From the IMG/VR virus record IMGVR_UViG_3300009165_000036, positions 1-24,612 of that record: a DNA stretch of 24,612 nt. One strand, written 5' to 3'. Under the pieces are notes generated by a model. The model saw only the letters and a list, made by a program, of their open reading frames with translations, did no database searches and was not told where the DNA came from. This DNA is from a virus. Positions 1 to 6,178 of the stretch are shown here, in pieces. Every line of letters begins with the position of its first letter. Within the stretch, counting starts at the first letter, position 1. The position numbers and the translations under genes were made by a program.

Positions 1-185
1 TCGTATTTTAAGCATTTACATGCCCAACAATCCTCCGCTCTCTCCGCCTTGTACCCGAACAGCTCGCCGATCACCGCGTCTACGATCTTGTTAGCCGTAT
101 TTGCCGTCGATGTGCGCAGACTGAAGTCGGATAACCAATGGATCAACAGCTCGATTACCTCTTTTGTCGCCGCTTCTTTATTCAT
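1..185 (-). CDS. Hypothetical small early protein (C-terminus cut by window edge)
   Basis: An open frame of 61 codons begins at ATG 185-183 and runs off the left edge without a stop. The start is supported by an AAAGGGG Shine-Dalgarno just upstream and by an 8-base overlap with the stop of the preceding small gene, the tight packing seen throughout this operon. The product begins MNKEAATKEVIELLIHW and looks like an amphipathic helical protein; a CWACKC cluster near the edge could bind metal or form a disulfide. I do not recognise the family. It is the last visible gene of the leftward operon that probably starts at the promoter near 1995. Confidence 0.6.
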   Translation of the reverse strand, partial: MNKEAATKEVIELLIHWLSDFSLRTSTANTANKIVDAVIGELFGYKAERAEDCWACKCLKY

Positions 186-339
186 CGTTTTCCCCTTTCA
201 TCTCCTGTTTCAGCCATCGCCGTTCTTCTCGCCGCGCTTGCCGTTTCTTTTTCCGCCGCTCGCGCATTTTACCAAACTCATTCCAGCGCATGTCAGCGAG
301 TGCACGAGCATGGGTCCACGGTACACGACGACCGGTCAT
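178..339 (-). CDS. Very basic 53-residue hypothetical protein
   Basis: The chosen ATG at 339-337 has AAGGAG eight bases upstream and overlaps the stop of the preceding gene as ATGA; an in-frame TTG further upstream lacks a comparable site. The product (starting MTGRRVPWTHARAL) is dominated by Arg, Lys and Glu, with a central run of basic residues at about 26-42, suggesting a nucleic-acid-binding or purely helical charged peptide. No conserved family is recognised. It lies between a CxxC mini-protein and the edge gene in the leftward operon. Its reality rests on the start overlap and Shine-Dalgarno, not on homology. Confidence 0.55.
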   Translation of the reverse strand: MTGRRVPWTHARALADMRWNEFGKMRERRKKKRQARREERRWLKQEMKGENDE

Positions 340-491
340 TCGTTCAACTCCTTGCCACAGTATCGGCAAGCCCAGGTTCTCTCTCCTGTTTGATCTTCAT
401 GCCATGCCCACTGATGCAGCCCGAGAAAACACATAATTTTATTTATCGATTTCCGCAATTTCCATTTCAGCATCCATATATTGATTTTCAT
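336..491 (-). CDS. Small CxxC protein, DUF1660-like phage mini-protein
   Basis: A 51-residue frame starts at ATG 491-489, preceded by GGGGGAGG, and overlaps the upstream gene's TGA (ATGA). Its own TGA overlaps the next ATG. The product has a basic N-terminus, a central MCFLGLHQWAWHED stretch and a C-terminal CRYCGKEL zinc-knuckle-like motif. The order 'short hydrophobic, G-x-H-x-W, then C-x-x-C-G' resembles small phage proteins of the DUF1660 type; that is recognition by eye, not a search result. Two cysteines plus His26/His31 could form one metal site. Function is unknown. Confidence 0.6.
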   Translation of the reverse strand: MKINIWMLKWKLRKSINKIMCFLGLHQWAWHEDQTGERTWACRYCGKELNE

Positions 492-715
492 TTCCGCCTC
501 CCCCTCTTCGTTGCGTCGTAAATAATCCCTATCCCGAGGAAAATCATCGAGAATGAAGATGATCCAAGGATCACGCCCGTATAGATTTCTTGAGGTATCA
601 CCACCTCAATTAGCAATCTACCCATGAACAGAAAGGCGAAAAGAAGCGATGCAAAAACCACCGCAATCGTCCATGGCCAGGACATCGATTCACGTTTTCT
701 ATATCGTCGCATCAT
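488..715 (-). CDS. Small two-helix membrane protein
   Basis: The 75-residue product has a basic N-terminus (MMRRYRKRE), a hydrophobic segment at about 13-33, a second at about 45-66 and a basic tail (KRGRRK). This predicts an inner-membrane protein with two transmembrane helices and both termini in the cytoplasm by the positive-inside rule. ATG 715-713 follows GAGGGG and overlaps the previous stop as ATGA; the adjacent second ATG would shorten it by one residue. Its TGA overlaps the start of the CxxC gene. Possible roles such as superinfection exclusion or holin-like activity cannot be told from sequence; the early-operon position argues against a lysis role. Confidence 0.65.
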   Translation of the reverse strand: MMRRYRKRESMSWPWTIAVVFASLLFAFLFMGRLLIEVVIPQEIYTGVILGSSSFSMIFLGIGIIYDATKRGRRK

Positions 716-888
716 TTCCCCTCTTGAACATACACGTATCCTTCAGTCATTAGCAATTCAATTTTAAAAATTTTCTCGCCTGGTTGATTCTTCACGAAAA
801 CAATCGCCGCATCCGAGAACGTCCCGGCCACGACAACCGCGAAAGGCAATACTCCAGAATAATTCGTATAAACATAATACGCGTTCAT
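712..888 (-). CDS. Hypothetical 58-residue early protein
   Basis: The start at ATG 888-886 (product MNAYYVYTNYSGVLPF...) is preferred over an in-frame extension because GGAGAGG sits just upstream and the ATG overlaps the TGA of the zinc-finger gene (ATGA). The product looks like a small alternating beta-strand protein (YYVYTNY, FAVVVAGTF, GYVYVQEGK). Its pattern of 'aromatic strand, cargo loop, FSDAAIVFVK' recalls small proteins for converting a value or locating an organelle, but I recognise no family. It is coupled at both ends to neighbours in the leftward operon. Confidence 0.55.
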   Translation of the reverse strand: MNAYYVYTNYSGVLPFAVVVAGTFSDAAIVFVKNQPGEKIFKIELLMTEGYVYVQEGK

Positions 889-1196
889 TTCCTCTCCTCT
901 ACCTGTTGCCGTGCCCATGCTCTGACGCCGTCGATACACGTCGCACCGGACGGCCTAATGCATCCGATTATCGCGTAATACCCGCACACATTACATGTCG
1001 ACATCAACGGCGCGCCATCTTCTGCAATTTTTTCAGCCAGCTTGTCGCACATCTTGTTCAGCGTATCAATCTCGCGGTCTTTCGCGTCGATGTCCGCTTG
1101 TGCGTATAGCACGCCGGTGCCTTTGCAATAACCGCAGTCAGACTTGATACCATCATGCATCCATCGTCCATCACCACCGCACCCCGGACACTGCAT
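885..1196 (-). CDS. Small zinc-finger protein with DnaJ-type CxxCxGxG motifs
   Basis: The 103-residue product opens with CPGCGGDG (residues 3-10) and CGYCKGTG (about 21-28), two copies of the CxxCxGxG motif of the DnaJ central zinc domain, which together could bind one zinc. A helical, probably coiled-coil stretch follows (about 33-60), then a third CxxC (CNVCGYY). It lacks a J domain, so it is not DnaJ; such mini zinc fingers are common in phage early regions and may bind protein or nucleic acid. ATG 1196-1194 is preferred to the overlapping GTG three bases upstream; both lie in the repeated AAGGGGGTGAGTGATGC initiation cassette. Confidence 0.7.
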   Translation of the reverse strand: MQCPGCGGDGRWMHDGIKSDCGYCKGTGVLYAQADIDAKDREIDTLNKMCDKLAEKIAEDGAPLMSTCNVCGYYAIIGCIRPSGATCIDGVRAWARQQVEERK

Positions 1197-1199
1197 CAC

Positions 1200-1367
1200 T
1201 CACCCCCTTACACACCGAATGCAAAAATGCTCCTCAGCGTTATACACAGGGAACCATGCAGGATTTAAAACGCAAAACCCGTCAACATTTTTTTCGTAAT
1301 CCTCTTTATTTTTCGGCTTAAAAAACGCTGTACAATCTTTGCACTTACCATAATAGTTTCGTCGCAT
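1200..1367 (-). CDS. Small zinc-ribbon-like protein, 55 residues
   Basis: An open frame starts at ATG 1367-1365, behind the same AAGGGGGTGAGTGATGC cassette used by both neighbours, and ends at TGA 1202-1200 inside the next gene's cassette. The product has CKDC at residues 9-12 and CIRC at 49-52, a four-cysteine arrangement fitting a zinc ribbon, with one further Cys at 32. The spacer is rich in aromatic and charged residues. It fills a gap that would otherwise be unexplained between the 103- and 74-residue genes. Family and function are not recognised; a DNA- or protein-binding accessory role is only a guess. Confidence 0.65.
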   Translation of the reverse strand: MRRNYYGKCKDCTAFFKPKNKEDYEKNVDGFCVLNPAWFPVYNAEEHFCIRCVRG

Positions 1368-1378
1368 CACTCACCCCC

Positions 1379-1603
1379 TTATTTCCAATACCATACACCG
1401 TCTATCTGGACGGCTTGTTTGCCTTTTTTCTGCGCCTCAGGTTCATGATAACTCAATTCCCCGATGCGCCGTTTGTCGCATCCATTCGACTCCGTTATGT
1501 CATATACCTTCCCGTTAATATAATCATAGCGCCGTTCACCGGATTCGATGCCGAAGTTCCACGGGCTGAATGCTCCGCAAACCTGCTTCCTCATGCGCCG
1601 CAT
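1379..1603 (-). CDS. Hypothetical 74-residue early protein
   Basis: The frame starts at ATG 1603-1601 in the third copy of the repeated initiation cassette, with a GTG three bases upstream as alternative start, and ends at TAA 1381-1379, abutting the next cassette. The product starts with a basic MRRMRKQVCG, has a tyrosine-rich strand-like centre (ERRYDYINGKVYDI) and ends QIDGVWYWK. No family is recognised. It is expressed, by context, as part of the leftward small-gene operon. Confidence 0.55.
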   Translation of the reverse strand: MRRMRKQVCGAFSPWNFGIESGERRYDYINGKVYDITESNGCDKRRIGELSYHEPEAQKKGKQAVQIDGVWYWK

Positions 1604-1606
1604 CAC

Positions 1607-1945
1607 TCACCCCCTTGTAAATATCACGCGGATCGATTCACGCGTATCAGCCGGGATCACTTCCTCAACCCGTCCGCCTTCGCAGTGCGCGAGAAAGTCC
1701 GCGATCTGCTGATCTATCTCTTTGAGTCTTGCGAGCCGATCGTTGATCGACTGGTCGAGCTTTTCGACGTGTCCGATAGTCGGTGCGGGAACTTCGTGGA
1801 AATGTCTGGTAAAATACCATAGTCCACATCCAAACTCACCGCACAAATCTCCACCGCTATCAATACTCGTATCTAAACATTCCGCCGGACCATTAAAAGC
1901 CGAATACGTACCGTCCTGATCGTACCATTTGCCTTTCTCAAACAT
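1607..1945 (-). CDS. Hypothetical 112-residue protein, first gene after the internal promoter
   Basis: ATG 1945-1943 has a strong AAGGAGG site and lies about 25 bases downstream of the predicted -10 box, making this the promoter-proximal gene of the small-gene operon. The N-terminal half (about 1-55) is rich in Gly, Cys and aromatic residues (FEKGKWYDQDGTY, CGEFGCGLWYF) and looks like a small beta domain. Residues about 62-90 form a probable coiled coil (LDQSINDRLARLKEIDQQIADFL). The stop lies in the initiation cassette of the next gene. No family is recognised. Confidence 0.65.
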   Translation of the reverse strand: MFEKGKWYDQDGTYSAFNGPAECLDTSIDSGGDLCGEFGCGLWYFTRHFHEVPAPTIGHVEKLDQSINDRLARLKEIDQQIADFLAHCEGGRVEEVIPADTRESIRVIFTRG

Positions 1946-1968
1946 CTCGCCCTCCTTGTTATACCTAT

Positions 1969-1997
1969 AATATATATCTATAGCTGTACTTTGTCAA
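1969..1997 (-). promoter_or_regulatory. Leftward sigma-70-type promoter for the small-gene operon
   Basis: On the minus strand TTGACA (1997-1992) is followed after exactly 17 bases by TATATT (1974-1969). It lies in the 61-base gap between the methyltransferase stop and the first small gene, the only sizeable gap in the leftward arm, and predicts a leader of about 20 bases ending in AAGGAGG. Confidence 0.7.
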
Positions 1998-2006
1998 CAT
2001 TTATTT

Positions 2007-2669
2007 TTAAAAAAGATCGGGTTGTTTTGGTGATGATTCTTCTATTATATTCAGCTTTGGTTGCGCCCGGAAAATCTCAATCCGTTCGCACGCCATCTTG
2101 TAATAATCTTTATCCAGCTCGCACCCGACGTAATCGAATCCCATATCTTCACACGCTATCAGACTTGACGCGCTCCCGACGTGTGTATCAAGGATCAACC
2201 ATCCCGGTTTTGCGAATCTTTGCAAACACCATCTATATAATGCAATCGGTTTACCGGTGGGATGAAAGTTTTTTTCACCTCGTTCCGAATCTTTGAAAGC
2301 TCCGCACCATTGATGCCGAAATATTCTCAGCGTTCCCTTAAACGATGTCCACGCAAATTCACCATCGGAAAAAAAATTAGTTCCGTTTTCCTTATCCCAT
2401 ATTATAGGAGCCGAGCAGTCCCCTAAAAATCTTAAAAAATAATTTCCACCCCATATTATTTGATTAACTGATACGCGAAACAATTCATCGAAAAAAACTT
2501 TATTTGGAGGAACATCCCATTTTACAGTATTGGCCCCTTTACGCTCTTTCATAAATCCTGAAACATTTTTATTATATATACCATAGGGAGGATCAATTAA
2601 GGCTAATTGAAAATGCTTGTCCGGGTATCTTTTCATCAAGTCCATGCAGTCACAATTTTCAAATATCAT
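2007..2669 (-). CDS. DNA adenine methyltransferase, beta class
   Basis: This 220-residue enzyme would transfer methyl from S-adenosylmethionine to DNA, most likely N6 of adenine. Catalytic motif IV DPPY is at 26-29 (DPPYG), before the target-recognition region; motif X (HPTGKPIALYRW) is at about 136-147 and the AdoMet motif I (LDTHVGSASS, replacing the usual D-x-F-x-G-S-G) at about 160-169. IV before X and I is the beta-class order. The C-terminus ends KQPDLF, matching the QxxLF sliding-clamp-binding peptide. The start overlaps the primase stop (ATGA). No restriction endonuclease is adjacent, so an orphan phage methylase protecting against host restriction or regulating packaging is likely. 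The target site is not readable; N4-cytosine methylation is less likely because SPPY is usual there. Confidence 0.9.
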   Translation of the reverse strand: MIFENCDCMDLMKRYPDKHFQLALIDPPYGIYNKNVSGFMKERKGANTVKWDVPPNKVFFDELFRVSVNQIIWGGNYFLRFLGDCSAPIIWDKENGTNFFSDGEFAWTSFKGTLRIFRHQWCGAFKDSERGEKNFHPTGKPIALYRWCLQRFAKPGWLILDTHVGSASSLIACEDMGFDYVGCELDKDYYKMACERIEIFRAQPKLNIIEESSPKQPDLF

Positions 2670-4906
2670 ATCCGGTCCTCGAAAGAGTTTTCTTCGTTTA
2701 TTGATAACCGTATCCCAGTAAAATATATTCGACTTTTTATTTCCTTTTTATTATATCCCTTTTTCGTGAGATCGTTAGAAAATCCTTTCTGCGAAGGTTG
2801 ATCATATTTCGGTAATTTTGACCATTTCAAATAAGCATTAAACAATACGCTTGACGACACACAGAAATCATTTCCTAAATCACAACAATCATCAATAAAG
2901 TTTTTTACATCGTCTGATTCATCCCGATATTCCTCCGTTTTCACCTTTACTGATTCGGGCGTCTTCAATCCATCTTTTTTATATTTACAATATCCGTTGA
3001 TAAACCAATTCATGATTCCAGATTTACCACAATCAAGAATAATATTTTCAAGGCCGAAAATTCTTTTGTCATCTTGTACCTCAAAATTAAACGGCAACAT
3101 TCTCACGCGCCGCCATATTGCGTTATCTGTTTCGTTTATTTTCGGTTTCGGATTCGTAATCAAAAACGGTTTCAATTTTAATTCTATCTTTTCTGGTACT
3201 TCATATTTTTGCGCGACCATGAGAGGTTCACCGCCTGTCAATAATTTTATCAGAGGTACATCAAGCCGACCGCCTTTTTTCGGTTCAAAGCAAAAAAGCG
3301 CCCGTTTATTTTTAAACAGAGCGAGATACGTATCCTTATTGCCGTAACTCTGCATGAGTTTGTCCGCGTCCGTTACCATCGCGTATTCATCCACAAGTTT
3401 TGTAAAAATAGAAATCAATACACTTTTTCCGTTACCTCCGCCGCCATGTAAAATATAAAACTCTTGCCGATCAACTTTTCCCGTCAAGCATAATCCGAAA
3501 AGTTTTTGGACATACTCGATCAATTCAAAATCACCTTGAAATATTTCTTCAAGGAAATCAATGAATCTTTTCGGTACTTTTTCAGATGGATCATATTTAC
3601 ATGCGCACATTTTAGTATGATACTCAGCCCGGTCATGCTCATAAAAGCATTCATCATCAAGATTGTATGTCCCGTTTGTAAAATTAAGTAGTGTATCTTT
3701 ACAATCAAAATCTTTCGCAAAAATTGAGAGTATTGGCCGCGCATCTTTTATGATTGTCGTTCGTTTGTTGTAATTCAAAAGTTTTTTTAGCTTTTCAATA
3801 TATATCTTGCGCTCTTGTCTTTTCATTTCTTTTAATTTCATCTTACCGACTTCAATTCTTTTTTTCATCGCTTGTTTACATGCTTCGTGTATTCTCAATC
3901 CGTAATCCTTGACCCATATTCCTTTGTCGAATGAATACCAGATTCCATGCTCCTCACACCATCGGAAATCATCGCGTATTGCATCCGCTAAAAATAAGGC
4001 GAGATCAATATCATCAAGGTTATATTTATTCTCAATTCTTAGTTTTTCCTGTTCAATTTTATCTCTTCTTGATTGCCATATCTTAATTGCTTTTACTATT
4101 TTCGGCCTTTCCTCTCTCCAATTTTTCGGATGATGAAAAGCATTATTGCATTCTTCAATAAATGATAGTGTTTCGATAGCCTCTTTTTTAAGACTTATGA
4201 TCAAATGCCCTGTTGCTCCAAATAAATGCGCGTTGCGCTCTCCCTCACTACACGTCAAAAAATGTTTTTTTGTTTCATCAAGCGTCAATCCGTACCAGTG
4301 TTCTAGCGTTTTTGCATCACTCTCTTCATCTTGTGTTTCCGGCATTTTTGATAGTTCCTCGAACGCAGTCAACCATTCAAGGACCGATTTCCCTTTGTGA
4401 TAATCATAAACCGCATCGGACCCGGACGCAAAAAACATTCGCACGGGATCAGAGCACGACTTATCACCTTTACACCACATAATTATTTTGTTGAGGTAAT
4501 CCAGATATACAGATTCATCCGTTATTGTTTCACCGAGAGGAAAACCGACGCGAAAATGATCGCCTGATTTTACACCGTGACTCCGTGTTGTGATTAAAAA
4601 ATAATGATAAGGTTCCGCTATTTTTTTGAAATCCTCTATTGATATTTTTCCATCGCAATCTATAACAATCACGTTCGTTTCACAAAACTTTGCACTTTGA
4701 TCGTTTATTACCGCCCTTGAACATCGATTCCCGGCGCCATCTACGCAAAGTGCTGGCATGTAGTCGGACGCCTGTATTTTTTTGAATAATTTTGATATGC
4801 CTTCGTCCGTATTCGGCACATCATATTTATGGGGATATACCGTTTCCTTAATTTCAAATTGTTTGCCTAAAAAATACAGCGTGCAAATCGTGTCATTCAA
4901 TACCAT
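2666..4906 (-). CDS. PrimPol-D5 primase-helicase (phage/plasmid P4-type)
   Basis: This 746-residue protein should prime and unwind phage DNA at the replication fork. The N-terminal part carries archaeo-eukaryotic primase signatures: VIDCDG with the D-x-D pair (83, 85), GDHFRVGF with the His (about 115-122) and DPVRMFF (about 153-159). A D5_N-like region (about 300-400) precedes a superfamily 3 helicase core with Walker A GGGGNGKSV (488-496), the acidic FCFEPKKGG (about 538-546), polar sensor LITNPKPK (about 582-589) and Arg finger IWRRVR (about 597-602). A winged-helix-like C-terminus follows. The gene overlaps the upstream DUF3223 gene by 14 bases and the methyltransferase by 4. Its base composition is clearly more AT-rich than the structural genes. 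Confidence 0.93.
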   Translation of the reverse strand: MVLNDTICTLYFLGKQFEIKETVYPHKYDVPNTDEGISKLFKKIQASDYMPALCVDGAGNRCSRAVINDQSAKFCETNVIVIDCDGKISIEDFKKIAEPYHYFLITTRSHGVKSGDHFRVGFPLGETITDESVYLDYLNKIIMWCKGDKSCSDPVRMFFASGSDAVYDYHKGKSVLEWLTAFEELSKMPETQDEESDAKTLEHWYGLTLDETKKHFLTCSEGERNAHLFGATGHLIISLKKEAIETLSFIEECNNAFHHPKNWREERPKIVKAIKIWQSRRDKIEQEKLRIENKYNLDDIDLALFLADAIRDDFRWCEEHGIWYSFDKGIWVKDYGLRIHEACKQAMKKRIEVGKMKLKEMKRQERKIYIEKLKKLLNYNKRTTIIKDARPILSIFAKDFDCKDTLLNFTNGTYNLDDECFYEHDRAEYHTKMCACKYDPSEKVPKRFIDFLEEIFQGDFELIEYVQKLFGLCLTGKVDRQEFYILHGGGGNGKSVLISIFTKLVDEYAMVTDADKLMQSYGNKDTYLALFKNKRALFCFEPKKGGRLDVPLIKLLTGGEPLMVAQKYEVPEKIELKLKPFLITNPKPKINETDNAIWRRVRMLPFNFEVQDDKRIFGLENIILDCGKSGIMNWFINGYCKYKKDGLKTPESVKVKTEEYRDESDDVKNFIDDCCDLGNDFCVSSSVLFNAYLKWSKLPKYDQPSQKGFSNDLTKKGYNKKEIKSRIYFTGIRLSINEENSFEDRI

Positions 4907-5516
4907 GTTTTCGCCTTCCTTTGTAAGATGTTTTTAAATTATCCTTAGCCAGGATAATTCGTAATTGGCACACAGATTTATGATATTCAAAAAAAGATTG
5001 TTTTAATTCATTATCAAAGAACCTGACGCCAGTTTCCGATTCGTCAAAAACAATAGAGTATAAATCTATATCCTCTTTTTCGATGAAATCATCAACAATT
5101 TTCGAGAATGTTAATGGGGGGATATGATCAACGTGTTCATTATCTTTTTTATTATTTTTCTCTGCAAAGTCTATTATATAGTCTTTTACGGAGTCACGAC
5201 ACGCTATGTCGAATTTATTTTGCGCTGATTTCCCCCCATTTATGCACGCATAAAAGCTGAAATCTATATACGTCCCGTCAATACGCATAATAAAAAAGCA
5301 TTTCTTTCCATATCCATCGGGCGCAACATAAATATAATTTATTCCATTTCCCTTTTTCAATAAAAAATTAGGATGATTTCTAAGAAGTGAAAGTAAAAAA
5401 ACCTCATCTTGACTATCAACTTTTTCTGAAATATTATACTTTTTTAGCATTTCACTAAAAAAAGATATCGCTTGTTTTTTGCTGTTAAATATTCTTTCAC
5501 CTATTTTTATTGGCAT
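4893..5516 (-). CDS. DUF3223/DCL-like protein
   Basis: The 207-residue product begins KIGERIFNSKKQAISFF, then has FLLSLLRNHPNFLLKKG and IRIDG-like/FSFYACI segments. This order matches the DUF3223 family, related to the plant DCL domain, as recalled from memory. Residues about 130-140 (HVDHIPPLTF) fit the D-H-x-x-P-x-x-F element seen in bacterial members and resemble an HNH-type metal site, so a nucleic-acid role is plausible but unproven. It is the first gene of the leftward operon, with a near-consensus promoter 31 bases upstream and AAAGGCGGG before the ATG. It overlaps the primase gene by 14 bases, suggesting a replication-linked job. Confidence 0.7.
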   Translation of the reverse strand: MPIKIGERIFNSKKQAISFFSEMLKKYNISEKVDSQDEVFLLSLLRNHPNFLLKKGNGINYIYVAPDGYGKKCFFIMRIDGTYIDFSFYACINGGKSAQNKFDIACRDSVKDYIIDFAEKNNKKDNEHVDHIPPLTFSKIVDDFIEKEDIDLYSIVFDESETGVRFFDNELKQSFFEYHKSVCQLRIILAKDNLKTSYKGRRKHGIE

Positions 5517-5546
5517 TTTCCCGCCTTTCTCTGCTTAACGAGGATA

Positions 5547-5575
5547 TTTATAACATTTTTTTTATTTTTTGTCAA
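5547..5575 (-). promoter_or_regulatory. Leftward early promoter
   Basis: On the minus strand TTGACA (5575-5570), a 17-base nearly pure A/T spacer, and TATAAA (5552-5547) form a near-perfect sigma-70 promoter, about 31 bases upstream of the DUF3223 gene start. It would drive the replication genes and methyltransferase. Confidence 0.8.
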
Positions 5576-5600
5576 GAAAGTTTTCAAAATACCCTCAGAA

Positions 5601-5707
5601 AAAGAGGATAAGGAGGATAGAGACATCTTTTTAATAGGTACGCATTTTCAAAAAGTTGAAAATCGTGTAAAAGATAAAAATGCCCCTCTATCCTCCTTAT
5701 CCTCTTT
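5601..5707. repeat. Perfect 22-bp inverted repeat with 63-base spacer
   Basis: Left arm 5601-5622 reads AAAGAGGATAAGGAGGATAG plus AG; right arm 5686-5707 is its exact reverse complement. Each arm itself holds two GAGGATA units spaced 9 bases apart. Flanking bases do not match, so the arms are discrete. The arrangement could bind a regulator at both promoters, extrude as a cruciform at an origin, or act in packaging. Confidence 0.9.
5644..5663. repeat. Small hairpin within the inverted-repeat spacer
   Basis: ATTTTCAA, a 4-base AAAG loop, and TTGAAAAT form a perfect 8-bp stem almost exactly midway between the 22-bp arms. It is not followed by a T run, so I do not call it a terminator. Confidence 0.7.
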
Positions 5708-5789
5708 CTTTCTAATGTATGTATAAAAATGAGGAGTAAAATAAATAACATCTATTTTTCTATACACATTAAAAAAATATGTATAAAAT

Positions 5790-5818
5790 TTGACACAAAC
5801 GATATAGTATGATATAAT
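5790..5818 (+). promoter_or_regulatory. Rightward consensus promoter for the structural operon
   Basis: TTGACA (5790-5795), a 17-base spacer and TATAAT (5813-5818) match the sigma-70 consensus exactly. The expected transcription start (about 5825) falls within a few bases of the small terminase ATG at 5828, leaving essentially no leader. Confidence 0.85.
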
Positions 5819-5827
5819 GCACTTCGT

Positions 5828-6178
5828 ATGAATAAAGATACTGTTGCAAAACAACGGAAAAGCAATCATGGCCCGGGGATAGGCGTATCAGGCAACCCGA
5901 AAGGCCGACCAAAAAAAGAAAACTCGCTTTCTGAACTCGCTCGCGAATTCTTGTCCGCGAAGGTCAAGAACAAAGAGCGTATATTGATTTACCTCGAACG
6001 AATGGACGAGATTATTTTACATGGCGAAAAAGACAGCGATTCAATTTCCGCGTTCAATACCGTTTGTGATCGTGCCTACGGCAAACCGGTTCAAGCAATC
6101 ACCGGCGAAGGCGGCGGGCCGATCGAAATAATTTATCACTCTGCATTTAACGGCTGTCAGGCGGAGGGGAAAGAGTAA
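5828..6178 (+). CDS. Putative small terminase subunit (DUF5681-like N-terminus)
   Basis: The 116-residue protein has a GVSGNPKGRPKK motif at about 19-30, the hallmark of the DUF5681-type N-terminal DNA-binding arm common in phage packaging proteins. A helical middle (about 34-85) follows, and AYGKPVQAI near residue 90. Its place directly before the large terminase supports a role in recognising packaging sites and stimulating the large subunit. The ATG at 5828 has no Shine-Dalgarno, and the consensus -10 box ends only 9 bases before it, so translation is probably leaderless; no other in-frame Met precedes the conserved motif. The TAA is followed at once by the next gene's TTG. Confidence 0.75.
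   Translation: MNKDTVAKQRKSNHGPGIGVSGNPKGRPKKENSLSELAREFLSAKVKNKERILIYLERMDEIILHGEKDSDSISAFNTVCDRAYGKPVQAITGEGGGPIEIIYHSAFNGCQAEGKE

Larger units (their letters stand above)
1193..1616 (-). repeat. Three copies of a 17-base translation-initiation cassette
   Basis: The minus-strand sequence AAGGGGGTGAGTGATGC occurs identically at 1209-1193, 1380-1364 and 1616-1600. Each copy carries the Shine-Dalgarno (AAGGGGG), a GTG and the ATG of the following gene, and contains or abuts the stop of the preceding gene. The genes they start (103, 55 and 74 residues) are otherwise unrelated. Confidence 0.8.
5517..5827. promoter_or_regulatory. Divergent early/late control region
   Basis: This 311-base gap separates the leftward and rightward operons and is strongly AT-rich. 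It contains a promoter for each arm, a perfect 22-bp inverted repeat and a central small hairpin, each listed separately. Open frames crossing it on both strands lack ribosome sites and read through the inverted repeat, so I call none of them. It could serve as operator region, replication origin or terminase recognition site; it lies between the replication and terminase genes. Confidence 0.75.

Noticed and set aside
49-521. Long plus-strand open frames (up to 127 codons) over the left end
   Set aside because: They lie antisense to a packed minus-strand operon with consistent Shine-Dalgarno sites and ATGA overlaps, have no ribosome sites of their own, and give low-complexity Pro/Phe/Arg-rich products.
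2007-2669. Restriction-modification system
   Set aside because: Only the methylase is present. Neighbours are the primase-helicase and small early genes, with no recognisable endonuclease.
5472-5869. Open frames on both strands crossing the divergent control region
   Set aside because: Both read through the 22-bp inverted repeat, yielding the same KEDKEDR peptide from opposite strands. They lack ribosome sites and overlap the promoters.
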